Below, piece after piece: positions 46,907 through 57,433 of a stretch of 64,000 nt of DNA. The position numbers and the translations under genes were made by a program. Source of the DNA: Mycolicibacterium lacusdiani (GTDB lineage Bacteria; Actinomycetota; Actinomycetes; Mycobacteriales; Mycobacteriaceae); NCBI RefSeq assembly GCF_021916785.1, contig NZ_JAKCFC010000002.1:248001-312000 (forward strand), in the 5' to 3' direction. The first letter of the stretch is position 1, and each line of letters begins with the position of its first letter. The notes below the pieces were generated by a model that did not search any database, was not told the DNA's origin, and saw only the letters and a list, made by a program, of their open reading frames with translations.

Positions 46907-47774
46907 ATGGAAGACATGCCGTGGCCGTTCATCGGCACCGAGGCGCTGGCAGCGCGTGCAATCCGAGAGCGTGCCCTGCAGCGGCACTATGTGCAGATGT
47001 ACCCAGGGGTGTACGCGCCGTGCGACATCGAGCCATCGGCATGCCAACGCGCGCAGGCGGCCTGGCTGTGGTCGAAGCGGCGTGGCGTGGTCGCAGGGCA
47101 GTCCGCGGCCGCAATGCTGGGTACCAAGTGGGTCGACAAACGTCAGCCGGCCGAGCTGATACACGACAACCGGAAACCTCCGGCCCGACTGATCGTCCGT
47201 TCTGAGACGTTGCATGTTGGCGAGGTCCTCGCGATCGGCGGCATCGCCGTCACCACCCCCGCCCGCACCGCATTCGACTTGGGGCGGCACGGTCTCCCGG
47301 GTCTCGGCTGTTCAGCGTCTCGACGCTCTGTTCGCTGCGACGGGAATCACGGCCGGCCAGGTCGAGGACGTCGCGGCCGCGCACCCCGGCGTGCGGGGTC
47401 TCGTCAGGTGCCGCGCCGTCCTTCCGCTGGTCGATCGTGGCGCTGAGTCGCCGCAGGAGACAGTCGCTCGGCTGGCACTCGTGGATGCGGGGCTGCCTGC
47501 ACCCCATACCCAAGTGGACGTGTGCGACCAGTACGGCTCCTTCGTCGCCCGCCTCGACATGGCCTATGAGGGCGTGAAAGTGGGCATCGAGTACGACGGG
47601 TCTCAGCACTGGACCGACCCGGCCGTCCGGCAGCGGGACATCGACCGGCTCTTCGAACTGACGGAGCTGGACTGGCTCATCATTCGCGTCAGCCGCGACC
47701 TCCTGCGCTACCGACGGGCTACCTACGTGGGGCGAGTCGAGGCCGCGCTGCGCGAGCGGGGCTTCACCTGGTGA
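46907..47774 (+). pseudogene. Frameshifted DUF559/endonuclease-like protein (Rv3555c-like)
   Basis: The N-terminal half (MEDMPWPFIGTEALAARA to RTAFDLGRH, from ATG 46907) is in one frame. The C-terminal half (SRVSAVQRLDALFAATGI to ALRERGFTW, ending at 47774) is in the next. Removing one base near 47291 would restore a 288-residue protein, about the length I recall for Rv3555c, which holds this place in M. tuberculosis. The C-terminal part has the Vsr-like DUF559 motifs VGIEYDGSQHW and WLIIRVSRDLL. Either a pseudogene or a sequencing error; the rest of both halves is free of damage. Confidence 0.8.
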
Positions 47775-47779
47775 TCGAA

Positions 47780-47826
47780 TGTGAACGTCACGACGAAATC
47801 CGGCCGAAAACGTCGTGAGGTTCACA
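47780..47826. terminator. Hairpin between the frameshifted gene and ipdC
   Basis: TGTGAACGTCACGACG (47780-47795) pairs with CGTCGTGAGGTTCACA (47811-47826) with one mismatch across a 15-base loop. Placed just after one gene and before the stop of the convergent ipdC, it is a likely bidirectional terminator, without a U-tract as usual in mycobacteria. Confidence 0.65.
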
Positions 47827-47842
47827 CTCGGCGGCGAACGCC

Positions 47843-48916
47843 TCAGTCGGTGATGAAGCTCGTCGCAGAGCGCAGGTGCTCGATGGCCTCGGCCACGATG
47901 GCGGGGACCAGCTCGGCGCACGACGGCAGATCCTCGAGGATGCCCGCGACCTGACCCGACGCCAGCACACCGGCGTCGGTGTTGCCCTCGACCAGCCCGG
48001 CCTTGAGCAGCATCGGCGTGTTCGCGGCCATCACGACCTGCGACCAGCTGAGTTCCTTGCCCCGCCGCATGGCCAGGCCGTCGGTGACCAGCGACTTCCA
48101 CGACATGCCGGTCATCTTCTTGAACTTCTGCGCGTTGCCCACCGCGGCGGTCAAACCCCGTACCGGCGAGCCACTTTCGAGCTTCTCGACCAGACCGGTC
48201 CGCAGCACGCGGTGCGGCATGCCGTCGACGCGCGTCGAGACGACCGTGCCGTCGAGACCCGCGCCGAGGTAGCGCTGCTTGACCGCGTCGGGCACCGTGG
48301 AGTCCGACGTCAGCAGGAACCGCGTGCCCATCGCCACGCCCGCGGCGCCGTAGGACAGCGCAGCGGCCAGGCCGCGGCCGTCGAAGAACCCGCCCGCCGC
48401 GATCACGGGCATGCCTGTGTCGGCGACGGCGTCGAGCACCGACGGCAGCAGCAGCGTCGTGGCGATCGGGCCGGTGTGGCCGCCGCCCTCGCCGCCCTGC
48501 ACGATCACTGCGTCGGCGCCCCAGCCGGCCACCTTCTTGGCGTGCTTGGCCAGGCCGACCGACGGGATGACCACTACGCCCGCGTCTTTCAGCTTGGCGA
48601 TCAGGTCGGGCTTTGGAGCCAAGGCGAAGGAGGCGACTCTGACTCCTTCGCGGATCAGGAGGTCGACGCGCTCGTTGGCGTCGCCGGCGTCGGCGCGGAT
48701 GTTGATGCCGAACGGCTTGTCGGTGGTGGCCTTGACCTTCGACACCGCGGTGCGCAACTCGTCGAGCGTCATCGTCGCCGATGCCAGGATGCCGAGCCCG
48801 CCGGCATTCGACGTCGCCGCGACCAAACGGGCTCCGGCCACCCAGCCCATGCCGGTCTGGACGACCGGATGCTCGATGCCGACCAGCTCGGTCAGCGGGG
48901 TCTTGAGATGAGTCAT
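47843..48916 (-). CDS. ipdC: Flavin-dependent oxidoreductase IpdC
   Basis: TIM-barrel FMN protein of the nitronate monooxygenase/2-nitropropane dioxygenase family, 357 residues, required in C/D-ring degradation (Rv3553). Seen: HPVVQTGMGWVAGARLVAATSNAGGLGIL, GADAVIVQGGEGGGHTG (phosphate binding), PVIAAGGFFDGRGLAAAL and GTRFLLTSDS. Its ATG overlaps the ipdB stop (48913-48916). The ferredoxin gene fdxB next to it in M. tuberculosis is missing here. Confidence 0.92.
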   Translation of the reverse strand: MTHLKTPLTELVGIEHPVVQTGMGWVAGARLVAATSNAGGLGILASATMTLDELRTAVSKVKATTDKPFGINIRADAGDANERVDLLIREGVRVASFALAPKPDLIAKLKDAGVVVIPSVGLAKHAKKVAGWGADAVIVQGGEGGGHTGPIATTLLLPSVLDAVADTGMPVIAAGGFFDGRGLAAALSYGAAGVAMGTRFLLTSDSTVPDAVKQRYLGAGLDGTVVSTRVDGMPHRVLRTGLVEKLESGSPVRGLTAAVGNAQKFKKMTGMSWKSLVTDGLAMRRGKELSWSQVVMAANTPMLLKAGLVEGNTDAGVLASGQVAGILEDLPSCAELVPAIVAEAIEHLRSATSFITD

Positions 48917-49662
48917 GCTCGGATCTCACGGTCGCGCAGCGACTTCGGATCGATGACCTCGCGAATCAGGCGCTGCTCGTCCTCGGACGGCAGTCGCGTG
49001 ACCTCGGCGTCGTTCAGTCCGTGCACCTCGAAGGAGGTGTTCTCCGCGACCTGGTCGGCCTCGACGCCCGGATGCAGCGACAGGGCGCGCATCTGATGGT
49101 CCGGGCCGTTGAAGTCGAAGACCCCCAGGTTGCTCACCACGCGGTACACGTTGGCGAAGCGAAACGCCGGGTTCTCGGGATCGACCTTGTCCCAGCCGAT
49201 TCCCGACACGATGTCGACGGACTCGCCGAAGACGCGCGTCGAGTGGGCGCCCACCCAGTAGCTGGTGGCGTGGTTGATCGAGTTGCCCGGTGCGCCGCGC
49301 ACGCCGAACATCTGGCGCTTGGGATGCTGGATCGGGCCGAACGCCGAGAGGTTCTGATTGCCGTAGCGGTCGATCTGGTTAGCGCCCATCACCACGTGGC
49401 GACGGCCCCAGGTCAGGGTCTCGAACACGCGGCCGAACGGCATCCAGCCCTCGATGGCGCCGGTCGCGCCGAGTGCAGGGGTGTCGGCGAGGATGCGGGC
49501 CTCGCCGTCGGTCAGCACGATGTCGGGGGAGAACGTCAACCGCGCCAGGCGGGCACCGATCGAGACCATGTTCGCCATCGGGCTGACCATGATCTCGCCT
49601 GCGTCGCGGAACAATTCGGCGCACGCGACCGCGCACACCTCGGCTCGGGTCACGGAGATCAC
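48913..49662 (-). CDS. ipdB: CoA-transferase-like ring C hydrolase, beta subunit IpdB
   Basis: Forms IpdAB with IpdA, which opens ring C of COCHEA-CoA by a retro-Claisen hydrolysis; the fold is that of class I CoA transferases. 249 residues with VSPMANMVSIGARLARLTFSPDIVLTDGEA and VMGANQIDRYGNQNLS. GTG 49662 overlaps the ipdA TGA as GTGA (49659-49662), as expected for stoichiometric subunits. Confidence 0.94.
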   Translation of the reverse strand: MISVTRAEVCAVACAELFRDAGEIMVSPMANMVSIGARLARLTFSPDIVLTDGEARILADTPALGATGAIEGWMPFGRVFETLTWGRRHVVMGANQIDRYGNQNLSAFGPIQHPKRQMFGVRGAPGNSINHATSYWVGAHSTRVFGESVDIVSGIGWDKVDPENPAFRFANVYRVVSNLGVFDFNGPDHQMRALSLHPGVEADQVAENTSFEVHGLNDAEVTRLPSEDEQRLIREVIDPKSLRDREIRA

Positions 49663-50594
49663 TTGGATGCCTCCTTCGCTGCGGCCTGCTCTTCGGCGAA
49701 CTTTCGGACGGCGGCCTGGTAGTCGGCCTCGCTACCCGACAGGTAGGTGCTGACGAACTCCGCCCAGGTCTCTTCGGTTCCGGCGGCCTCGGCGTAGTGC
49801 CGCTGAAACTTCTCGTCGCGACGGTAGTCCGGCTCGGCGGTGGTGAAGTGCGCGCCGCCCGGTGCCTCGACGACGGTGTCGACCATCATCCTGTTGATCA
49901 GAAGTGCCTGCGGTGGAACGGACTTCACCAGTTCCTCGGTGGACACGACCCGGTCGACGCTCATCAGGCGCTGCTGCGCCGACATGAGGAACAGGTCGTC
50001 GAAGTATGGGTCGATGCCGGTGTAAGCCGCGTTGCCCTTCTCGTCACCGATGTTCAGGTGCACGAACGCCGCGTCGAGATTCAGCGCGGGCATGGCGATG
50101 AGTTCCTCGTAGGCGTCTGCCGGCGGGCCGGAGCGAAGCGACCCGGGGTTCAATGGAGTCGGGTACGGCGAGCGCACCGTCTTGAGTTCGTCACCCCAGA
50201 ACCTGCGGACGTCGCTGCCGAGCCCGGCGCGGATCGGGAGGAACGGAAGTCGTTGTGCGGCAGCCTGCAATCCGCAGCGGAGCATGCCCTCGTCCATCTC
50301 GCGAGCCTCGATGGCGCCGGTGGTGCGCGCCTTGGCGAACCACGGGTCGTAGAACGGGGGCGAGTCCAGCGAGACGAACCCGTAGTAGACGCGCTTGACC
50401 TTGCCCGCCGAGCACAGCAGGCCGAGATCGGGTCCGCCGTAGGTGACGACGGTCAGGTCGGTGACGTCGGTGCGCAGCAGTGCCCGGATGAACGCCATCG
50501 GCTTGCGGCGCGATCCCCATCCGCCGATGCCGATGGTCATGCCGCTCTCGATCGACGAGACGGCCTCGTCGAGTGTCGTCCTCTTGTCTGTCAT
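49659..50594 (-). CDS. ipdA: CoA-transferase-like ring C hydrolase, alpha subunit IpdA
   Basis: Partner of IpdB. 311 residues from ATG 50594 (MTDKRTTLDEAVSSIESGMTIGIGGWGSRRKPMAFIRALLR), with the glycine-rich CoA-binding start and DAAFVHLNIGDEKGN. A longer frame to 50669 reads into echA20. Its ATG overlaps the TAA of a 12-codon mini-ORF that itself starts on the echA20 stop codon. Confidence 0.94.
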   Translation of the reverse strand: MTDKRTTLDEAVSSIESGMTIGIGGWGSRRKPMAFIRALLRTDVTDLTVVTYGGPDLGLLCSAGKVKRVYYGFVSLDSPPFYDPWFAKARTTGAIEAREMDEGMLRCGLQAAAQRLPFLPIRAGLGSDVRRFWGDELKTVRSPYPTPLNPGSLRSGPPADAYEELIAMPALNLDAAFVHLNIGDEKGNAAYTGIDPYFDDLFLMSAQQRLMSVDRVVSTEELVKSVPPQALLINRMMVDTVVEAPGGAHFTTAEPDYRRDEKFQRHYAEAAGTEETWAEFVSTYLSGSEADYQAAVRKFAEEQAAAKEASK

Positions 50595-50632
50595 TACTTC
50601 CCCGCTCGCTTCGCTCGTGCCCGCCGTACCAC
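50594..50632 (-). other. Bridging mini-ORF between echA20 and ipdA (VVRRARAKRAGK)
   Basis: On the minus strand GTG 50632 overlaps the echA20 TAG (TAGTG), 12 codons read VVRRARAKRAGK, and the TAA overlaps the ipdA ATG (TAATG, 50596-50592). It has no recognisable domain. GGCACGAGCGA in it also occurs in the fadE31-fadE32 bridge, suggesting a second family of linkers. Confidence 0.45.
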
Positions 50633-51390
50633 TACTTCCCTGCCTTCTTGTCGGTCCCCGCGAAGGCATCGCGATGCTCGTCCGCGACGCCCGCCAGGTT
50701 CAGTTCGAAGGTGAAGCCCTGTTCCATGCGGTAACTGGCGTTGACCCGCTGTACGTCGATGAGGTTCAGCGCCTCCTTGGCCGCGCGGATCACCCTGGTG
50801 TCCTTGACGGCGATGTCGCGGGCCACGCGCAGCGCGGACTCGTCCAACTCTGCGCGGGGAACGACCTCGTGCACCGAGCCGAAGTGGTGCAGCGTGGCGG
50901 CGTCGACGGTCGCGGCCGTGAAGAACAGTCGGCGCATCATGTGCTGCGGCACCAGTCGCGAGAGGTGTGTGGCAGCACCGAGTGCGCCCCGTTCGACTTC
51001 GGGCAGACCGAACTTGGCATCGTCGGACGCAACGATGACGTCGGCGTTCCCGACCAGTCCGATGCCACCGCCGACGCAGAAGCCGTTGACCGCGGCGACG
51101 ACGGGCACCTCGCACTCGTACACCGCGCGGAAGGCGTGGAAGCAGCCGCGATTGGCGTCGATGAGCGCAGTGAACCCGTCGGTCTTCTGCATCTCCTTGA
51201 TGTCGACACCGGCGTTGAAACCGCGACCCTCGGCGCGCAGGATCACCACGTGCGTGCTGGTGTCGCGGCCTGCTGCGGTGATGGCGTCGCCGAGTTCGAA
51301 CCAGCCACGCGACGGGATCGCGTTGACGGGTGGGTAGTCGACGGTGACCGAGACGATGCCCGGTTCCACGGTTTTCGAGGTGATGGTCAT
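50632..51390 (-). CDS. echA20: Crotonase-family ring D hydrolase EchA20
   Basis: Opens ring D of HIEC-CoA to give COCHEA-CoA. The 252-residue crotonase has VDYPPVNAIPSRGWFELGD, ILRAEGRGFNAGVDIKEM (oxyanion hole) and NGFCVGGGIGLVGNADVIVASDDAKFGLPEV. First gene of the leftward echA20-ipdA-ipdB-ipdC unit, divergent from the Rv3549c-like SDR across a KstR2 box. The stop codon starts the bridging mini-ORF. Confidence 0.95.
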   Translation of the reverse strand: MTITSKTVEPGIVSVTVDYPPVNAIPSRGWFELGDAITAAGRDTSTHVVILRAEGRGFNAGVDIKEMQKTDGFTALIDANRGCFHAFRAVYECEVPVVAAVNGFCVGGGIGLVGNADVIVASDDAKFGLPEVERGALGAATHLSRLVPQHMMRRLFFTAATVDAATLHHFGSVHEVVPRAELDESALRVARDIAVKDTRVIRAAKEALNLIDVQRVNASYRMEQGFTFELNLAGVADEHRDAFAGTDKKAGK

Positions 51391-51414
51391 GCGGACTCCT
51401 GAGCTGACTACCTA

Positions 51415-51428
51415 AGCAAGCACTTGCT
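51415..51428. promoter_or_regulatory. KstR2 box between echA20 and the SDR genes
   Basis: AGCAAGCACTTGCT is a perfect match to AnCAAGnnCTTGnT, 25 bases from the echA20 start and 16 bases before the SDR GTG at 51444. One box serves both directions, as in M. tuberculosis. Confidence 0.94.
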
Positions 51429-51443
51429 TGGTACGCTAGCACA

Positions 51444-52217
51444 GTGAGTGACGCCACTGGAATCAATCTGCGACTCGATGGCCGGGTGGTCCTCGTGACC
51501 GGTGGCGTGCGTGGCGTCGGGGCCGGAATCAGCGCGGTCTTCGCCGACCAGGGCGCGACGGTCGTCACCTGCGCGCGTAGGCCGGTCGAGGGCAGCCCCC
51601 ACGAGTTCCACGCCTGCGACATCCGCGACGACGAGGCCGTGAAGGCGCTCGTCGATGAGATCGTCGAGAAGCACGGACGTCTCGACGTCGTCGTCAACAA
51701 CGCAGGCGGATCGCCCTACGTGCCTGCATCGGACGCGTCGGCGCGGTTCAGCACGAAGATCGTCGAACTCAACCTGCTGGCCGTGCTGTCGGTGTCGACG
51801 CACGCCAACGCCGCCATGCAGCAACAGGAATCGGGCGGGTCGATCGTCAACATCACCAGCGTCAGCGGGCGTCGGCCGACCCCGGGAACGGTGGCCTACG
51901 GTGCGGCGAAAGCGGGCGTGGAGAACATGACCACCACTCTGGCCGTCGAGTGGGCGCCGAAGGTGCGGGTCAACTCGGTGGTCGTCGGCATGGTCGAGAC
52001 CGAACAGTCGGAACTGTTCTACGGTGACGCCGACTCGATCGCCGCCATCTCGCGTAACGTGCCACTCGGCAGGCTCGCCAAGCCATCCGACATAGGCTGG
52101 GCCACTGCATTTCTTGCGTCCGAGGCGGCGTCGTACGTCAGCGGTGCGTCACTCGAGGTGCACGGTGGCGGCGAACCGCCGCACTATCTGTCCACCACCA
52201 CCGCCGACATCAAGTAG
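51444..52217 (+). CDS. SDR oxidoreductase (Rv3549c-like), KstR2 regulon
   Basis: Short-chain dehydrogenase of 257 residues: Rossmann motif VTGGVRGVGAG, CARRP specificity loop, NNAGGSP, Ser in NITSVSGRRPTPG and AYGAAKAGVENM. GTG start at 51444. Exact substrate unknown; the shared KstR2 box and position put it in ring C/D or related CoA-thioester metabolism. Followed 13 bases later by another SDR. Confidence 0.88.
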   Translation: MSDATGINLRLDGRVVLVTGGVRGVGAGISAVFADQGATVVTCARRPVEGSPHEFHACDIRDDEAVKALVDEIVEKHGRLDVVVNNAGGSPYVPASDASARFSTKIVELNLLAVLSVSTHANAAMQQQESGGSIVNITSVSGRRPTPGTVAYGAAKAGVENMTTTLAVEWAPKVRVNSVVVGMVETEQSELFYGDADSIAAISRNVPLGRLAKPSDIGWATAFLASEAASYVSGASLEVHGGGEPPHYLSTTTADIK

Positions 52218-52230
52218 AGGGAGACACGAC

Positions 52231-53136
52231 ATGGGACTGCTCGACGGCCGCGTGGTCATCGTCACGGGCGCAGGCGGCGGCATCGGCCGCGCGCACGCGC
52301 TGGCATTCGCCGCGGAGGGCGCGCGGGTGGTGGTCAACGACATCGGCGTTGGTCTCGACGGTTCCCCCGCCGGTGGCGGCAGCGCAGCGCAGGGCGTCGT
52401 CGACGAGATCGTCGCTGCCGGAGGCGAAGCCGTCACCAGCGGTGCCAACGTCGCCGATTGGGCGCAAGCCGAGGGCCTCATCCAAACTGCGGTCGACTCG
52501 TTCGGTGGTCTCGACGTACTGGTCAACAATGCCGGCATCGTCCGCGACCGCATGTTCGCCAACACCAGCGAAGAAGAGTTCGACGCCGTCACCGCGGTCC
52601 ACCTCAAGGGACACTTCGCCACCATGAAGCACGCAGCGGCGTACTGGCGTTCGGAGTCGAAGGCAGGCAACCCGCGCGACGCCCGCATCATCAACACCAG
52701 CTCCGGCGCGGGACTGCAAGGCAGTGTGGGACAGGCGAATTACAGCGCCGCCAAGGCGGGCATCGCCGCGCTGACGCTGGTGGCCTCGGCCGAGATGGGC
52801 CGCTACGGCGTCACCGTCAACGCCATTGCCCCGTCTGCCCGCACCCGCATGACCGAGACGGTGTTCGCCGACATGATGTCGACGCAGGACGCGTCCTTCG
52901 ACGCGATGGCACCCGAGAACGTCTCACCCCTGGTGGTGTGGCTGGGCAGCGTCGAGTCACGTGACGTCACCGGCCGCATGTTCGAGGTCGAGGGCGGCAT
53001 CGTCCGCGTCGCAGAGGGATGGGCGCACGGACCGCAGATCGACAAGGGCGCTCGCTGGGATCCGGCTGAACTGGGTCCCGTCGTCCGCGACCTGCTCGAG
53101 AAGTCCCGTCCGCCGGTGCCCGTCTACGGCGCCTAG
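52231..53136 (+). CDS. SDR oxidoreductase (Rv3548c-like), KstR2 regulon
   Basis: 301-residue short-chain dehydrogenase of the type related to the dehydrogenase part of multifunctional beta-oxidation enzymes: VTGAGGGIGRAHALAFAAEGARVVVND, SANVADW segment, NNAGIVRDRMFANTSEEEFD, INTSSGAGLQGSVGQANYSAAKAGI. This suggests oxidation of a 3-hydroxyacyl-CoA. ATG 52231 follows GAGGGAGAC. Second gene of the rightward KstR2 unit; the step it catalyses is not settled. Confidence 0.88.
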   Translation: MGLLDGRVVIVTGAGGGIGRAHALAFAAEGARVVVNDIGVGLDGSPAGGGSAAQGVVDEIVAAGGEAVTSGANVADWAQAEGLIQTAVDSFGGLDVLVNNAGIVRDRMFANTSEEEFDAVTAVHLKGHFATMKHAAAYWRSESKAGNPRDARIINTSSGAGLQGSVGQANYSAAKAGIAALTLVASAEMGRYGVTVNAIAPSARTRMTETVFADMMSTQDASFDAMAPENVSPLVVWLGSVESRDVTGRMFEVEGGIVRVAEGWAHGPQIDKGARWDPAELGPVVRDLLEKSRPPVPVYGA

Positions 53137-53196
53137 GCCGGTTCGCAGATCGCCAGCGGGATGACGCCATTCCTGCCAGCGGCACCGGGCAAACGC

Positions 53197-53937
53197 TCAC
53201 CTCTTGGTTCGTCGGCTGCCGCCGTGCCAATCCTCTCGTGCGCCGACCGCTCCCGGATCGACACCGAAGCTGGCCAGTTGCGGGCGCTCCCGCAGCGACC
53301 GCTTCAGCTCGGCGAAGCCAGGGAAGGACGCCAGGCCGACGACGTGATCCCATAGCGCCACCGCTTGCTCGGGATCGGGCAGCCTGCTGATCACCGGCCC
53401 GAAGAACGCCGTTCCCGTCGGTGGCTGGAAGTGCAGGATTGGCGTCCCGACGTCGCGGCCGGTGAGCGCGAGCGCCTCCTCCGTCTCCGCCCGGATCTCG
53501 TCGTCCCACGCGGGGTCGTCGAGGGCGTCGGCGACGTCGCCCGGCAGGCCGATGGCCTCGAGCAGCGGCCGCACGACGTGGCTCGCGCCCTGGTCGGCTG
53601 CCGACAACGGGTCGACGGCGCGCGAGGTGTCGAAGATCCGCGTCCCGATCGCGTCGTAGAACGGGCCGACGGCCTCCCGGCCGTGTTCGGCGCGCACCCG
53701 CGCGGCCACCCGCAGCAGGTGCAGGCCTGCCGTGTGCCCCGCCTCGTACTCCGGCGGGAAGTGACTCGCGTAGTCGACGTTGGCGTTCAGCAACCGCAGC
53801 GAGATGAAGCGCCAGTCCACCTCGAAGTCGCGCTGGGCAGCGACCATGCGCACCCACTTGCTGGTCAGCCAGGCGAACGGACACACGGGATCGAAGTAGA
53901 AGTGCAGGTGCGCAGTGGGTTCGTCGTCGGCAGCCAC
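53197..53937 (-). CDS. DsbA-family oxidoreductase, Rv2466c-like without CxxC
   Basis: Thioredoxin-fold protein of 246 residues resembling the mycothiol-dependent nitroreductase Rv2466c: FYFDPVCPFAWLTSKWVRMVAAQRD, GTRIFDTS and GTPILHFQPPTGTAFFGPVISRLP. The active site reads CPFA where Rv2466c has CPWC, so the resolving cysteine is missing and a monothiol mechanism is implied. GTG start at 53937. Not part of a clear operon; divergent from the metallophosphoesterase. Confidence 0.78.
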   Translation of the reverse strand: MAADDEPTAHLHFYFDPVCPFAWLTSKWVRMVAAQRDFEVDWRFISLRLLNANVDYASHFPPEYEAGHTAGLHLLRVAARVRAEHGREAVGPFYDAIGTRIFDTSRAVDPLSAADQGASHVVRPLLEAIGLPGDVADALDDPAWDDEIRAETEEALALTGRDVGTPILHFQPPTGTAFFGPVISRLPDPEQAVALWDHVVGLASFPGFAELKRSLRERPQLASFGVDPGAVGAREDWHGGSRRTKR

Positions 53938-54007
53938 GTCCTCAGGCTAGCTTCGCGGCCAGCTTGCCTAGGCTGAACGGGAGCCCCGACCATCCGAAGG
54001 ACCATCA

Positions 54008-55737
<1,730 letters not shown>

Positions 55738-56124
55738 TCACTTGATGAACGGGCGGAGGTCGGCGCGGATGTGCTGGATGAGCCCGTCGGCCGAGAACGT
55801 GAATGTCTCGTCGACGTGCGCGCACACTCGCCTGCCCGCCAGCGAGGGCTTGGTGATGACGTCGAATCTCGCGCGCACCGCGCTGCCGTCGACGGTGACG
55901 TCGGGTGTCGTGGTCCGCTCGATGACCTTGTACTGCAAGCCCTTGTTCAGGCTGCGCCGCAGGTGATCTCCCGAGAACCCGGTCTTGAGTCCCAGTTCGA
56001 CGCGGGTGCAGTCCGGAGCGAACGGGACGTCGTCGGCCCGGTGGTCGGCCAGCGCCCGGATGTAGGCCTTCGCGGCCTCGATCCGTTGAGTCTCCGTGGT
56101 CGCTTCGCTCCTGCCCTCCGTCAC
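55738..56124 (-). CDS. NTF2-like (SnoaL/DUF8021-type) small protein
   Basis: 128-residue alpha+beta barrel-like protein: AAKAYIRALADHRADDVPFAPDCTRVELG, then GLQYKVIERTTTPDVTVDGSAVRARFDVITKPSLAG and FTFSADGLIQHIRADLRPFIK. The fold family includes ketosteroid isomerases and epoxide hydrolases, but catalytic residues cannot be assigned with certainty. GTG 56124 lies 3 bases after the fadA5 stop, so it is cotranscribed with the side-chain thiolase under KstR control, suggesting a steroid-related substrate. Confidence 0.7.
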   Translation of the reverse strand: MTEGRSEATTETQRIEAAKAYIRALADHRADDVPFAPDCTRVELGLKTGFSGDHLRRSLNKGLQYKVIERTTTPDVTVDGSAVRARFDVITKPSLAGRRVCAHVDETFTFSADGLIQHIRADLRPFIK

Positions 56125-56127
56125 AAT

Positions 56128-57300
<1,173 letters not shown>

Positions 57301-57301
57301 C

Positions 57302-57315
57302 TAGAACACGTTTCA
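57302..57315. promoter_or_regulatory. KstR box proximal to fadA5
   Basis: TAGAACACGTTTCA fits TnnAACnnGTTnnA exactly and lies 11 bases upstream of the fadA5 ATG. Confidence 0.92.
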
Positions 57316-57380
57316 TATACCTGACAAGCGGCGATACGCCCGTGCCTTTGATCTGCGGTGAAGCCATGTTTTACTGGCAC

Positions 57381-57394
57381 TAGAACACGTTGCA
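57381..57394. promoter_or_regulatory. KstR box proximal to cyp125
   Basis: TAGAACACGTTGCA fits TnnAACnnGTTnnA exactly and lies 40 bases before the cyp125 ATG, 79 bases from the other box. Confidence 0.92.
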
Positions 57395-57433
57395 ATTGCG
57401 CTCAGGCAGCGACACCTCTGAGGAGATTCCCGC

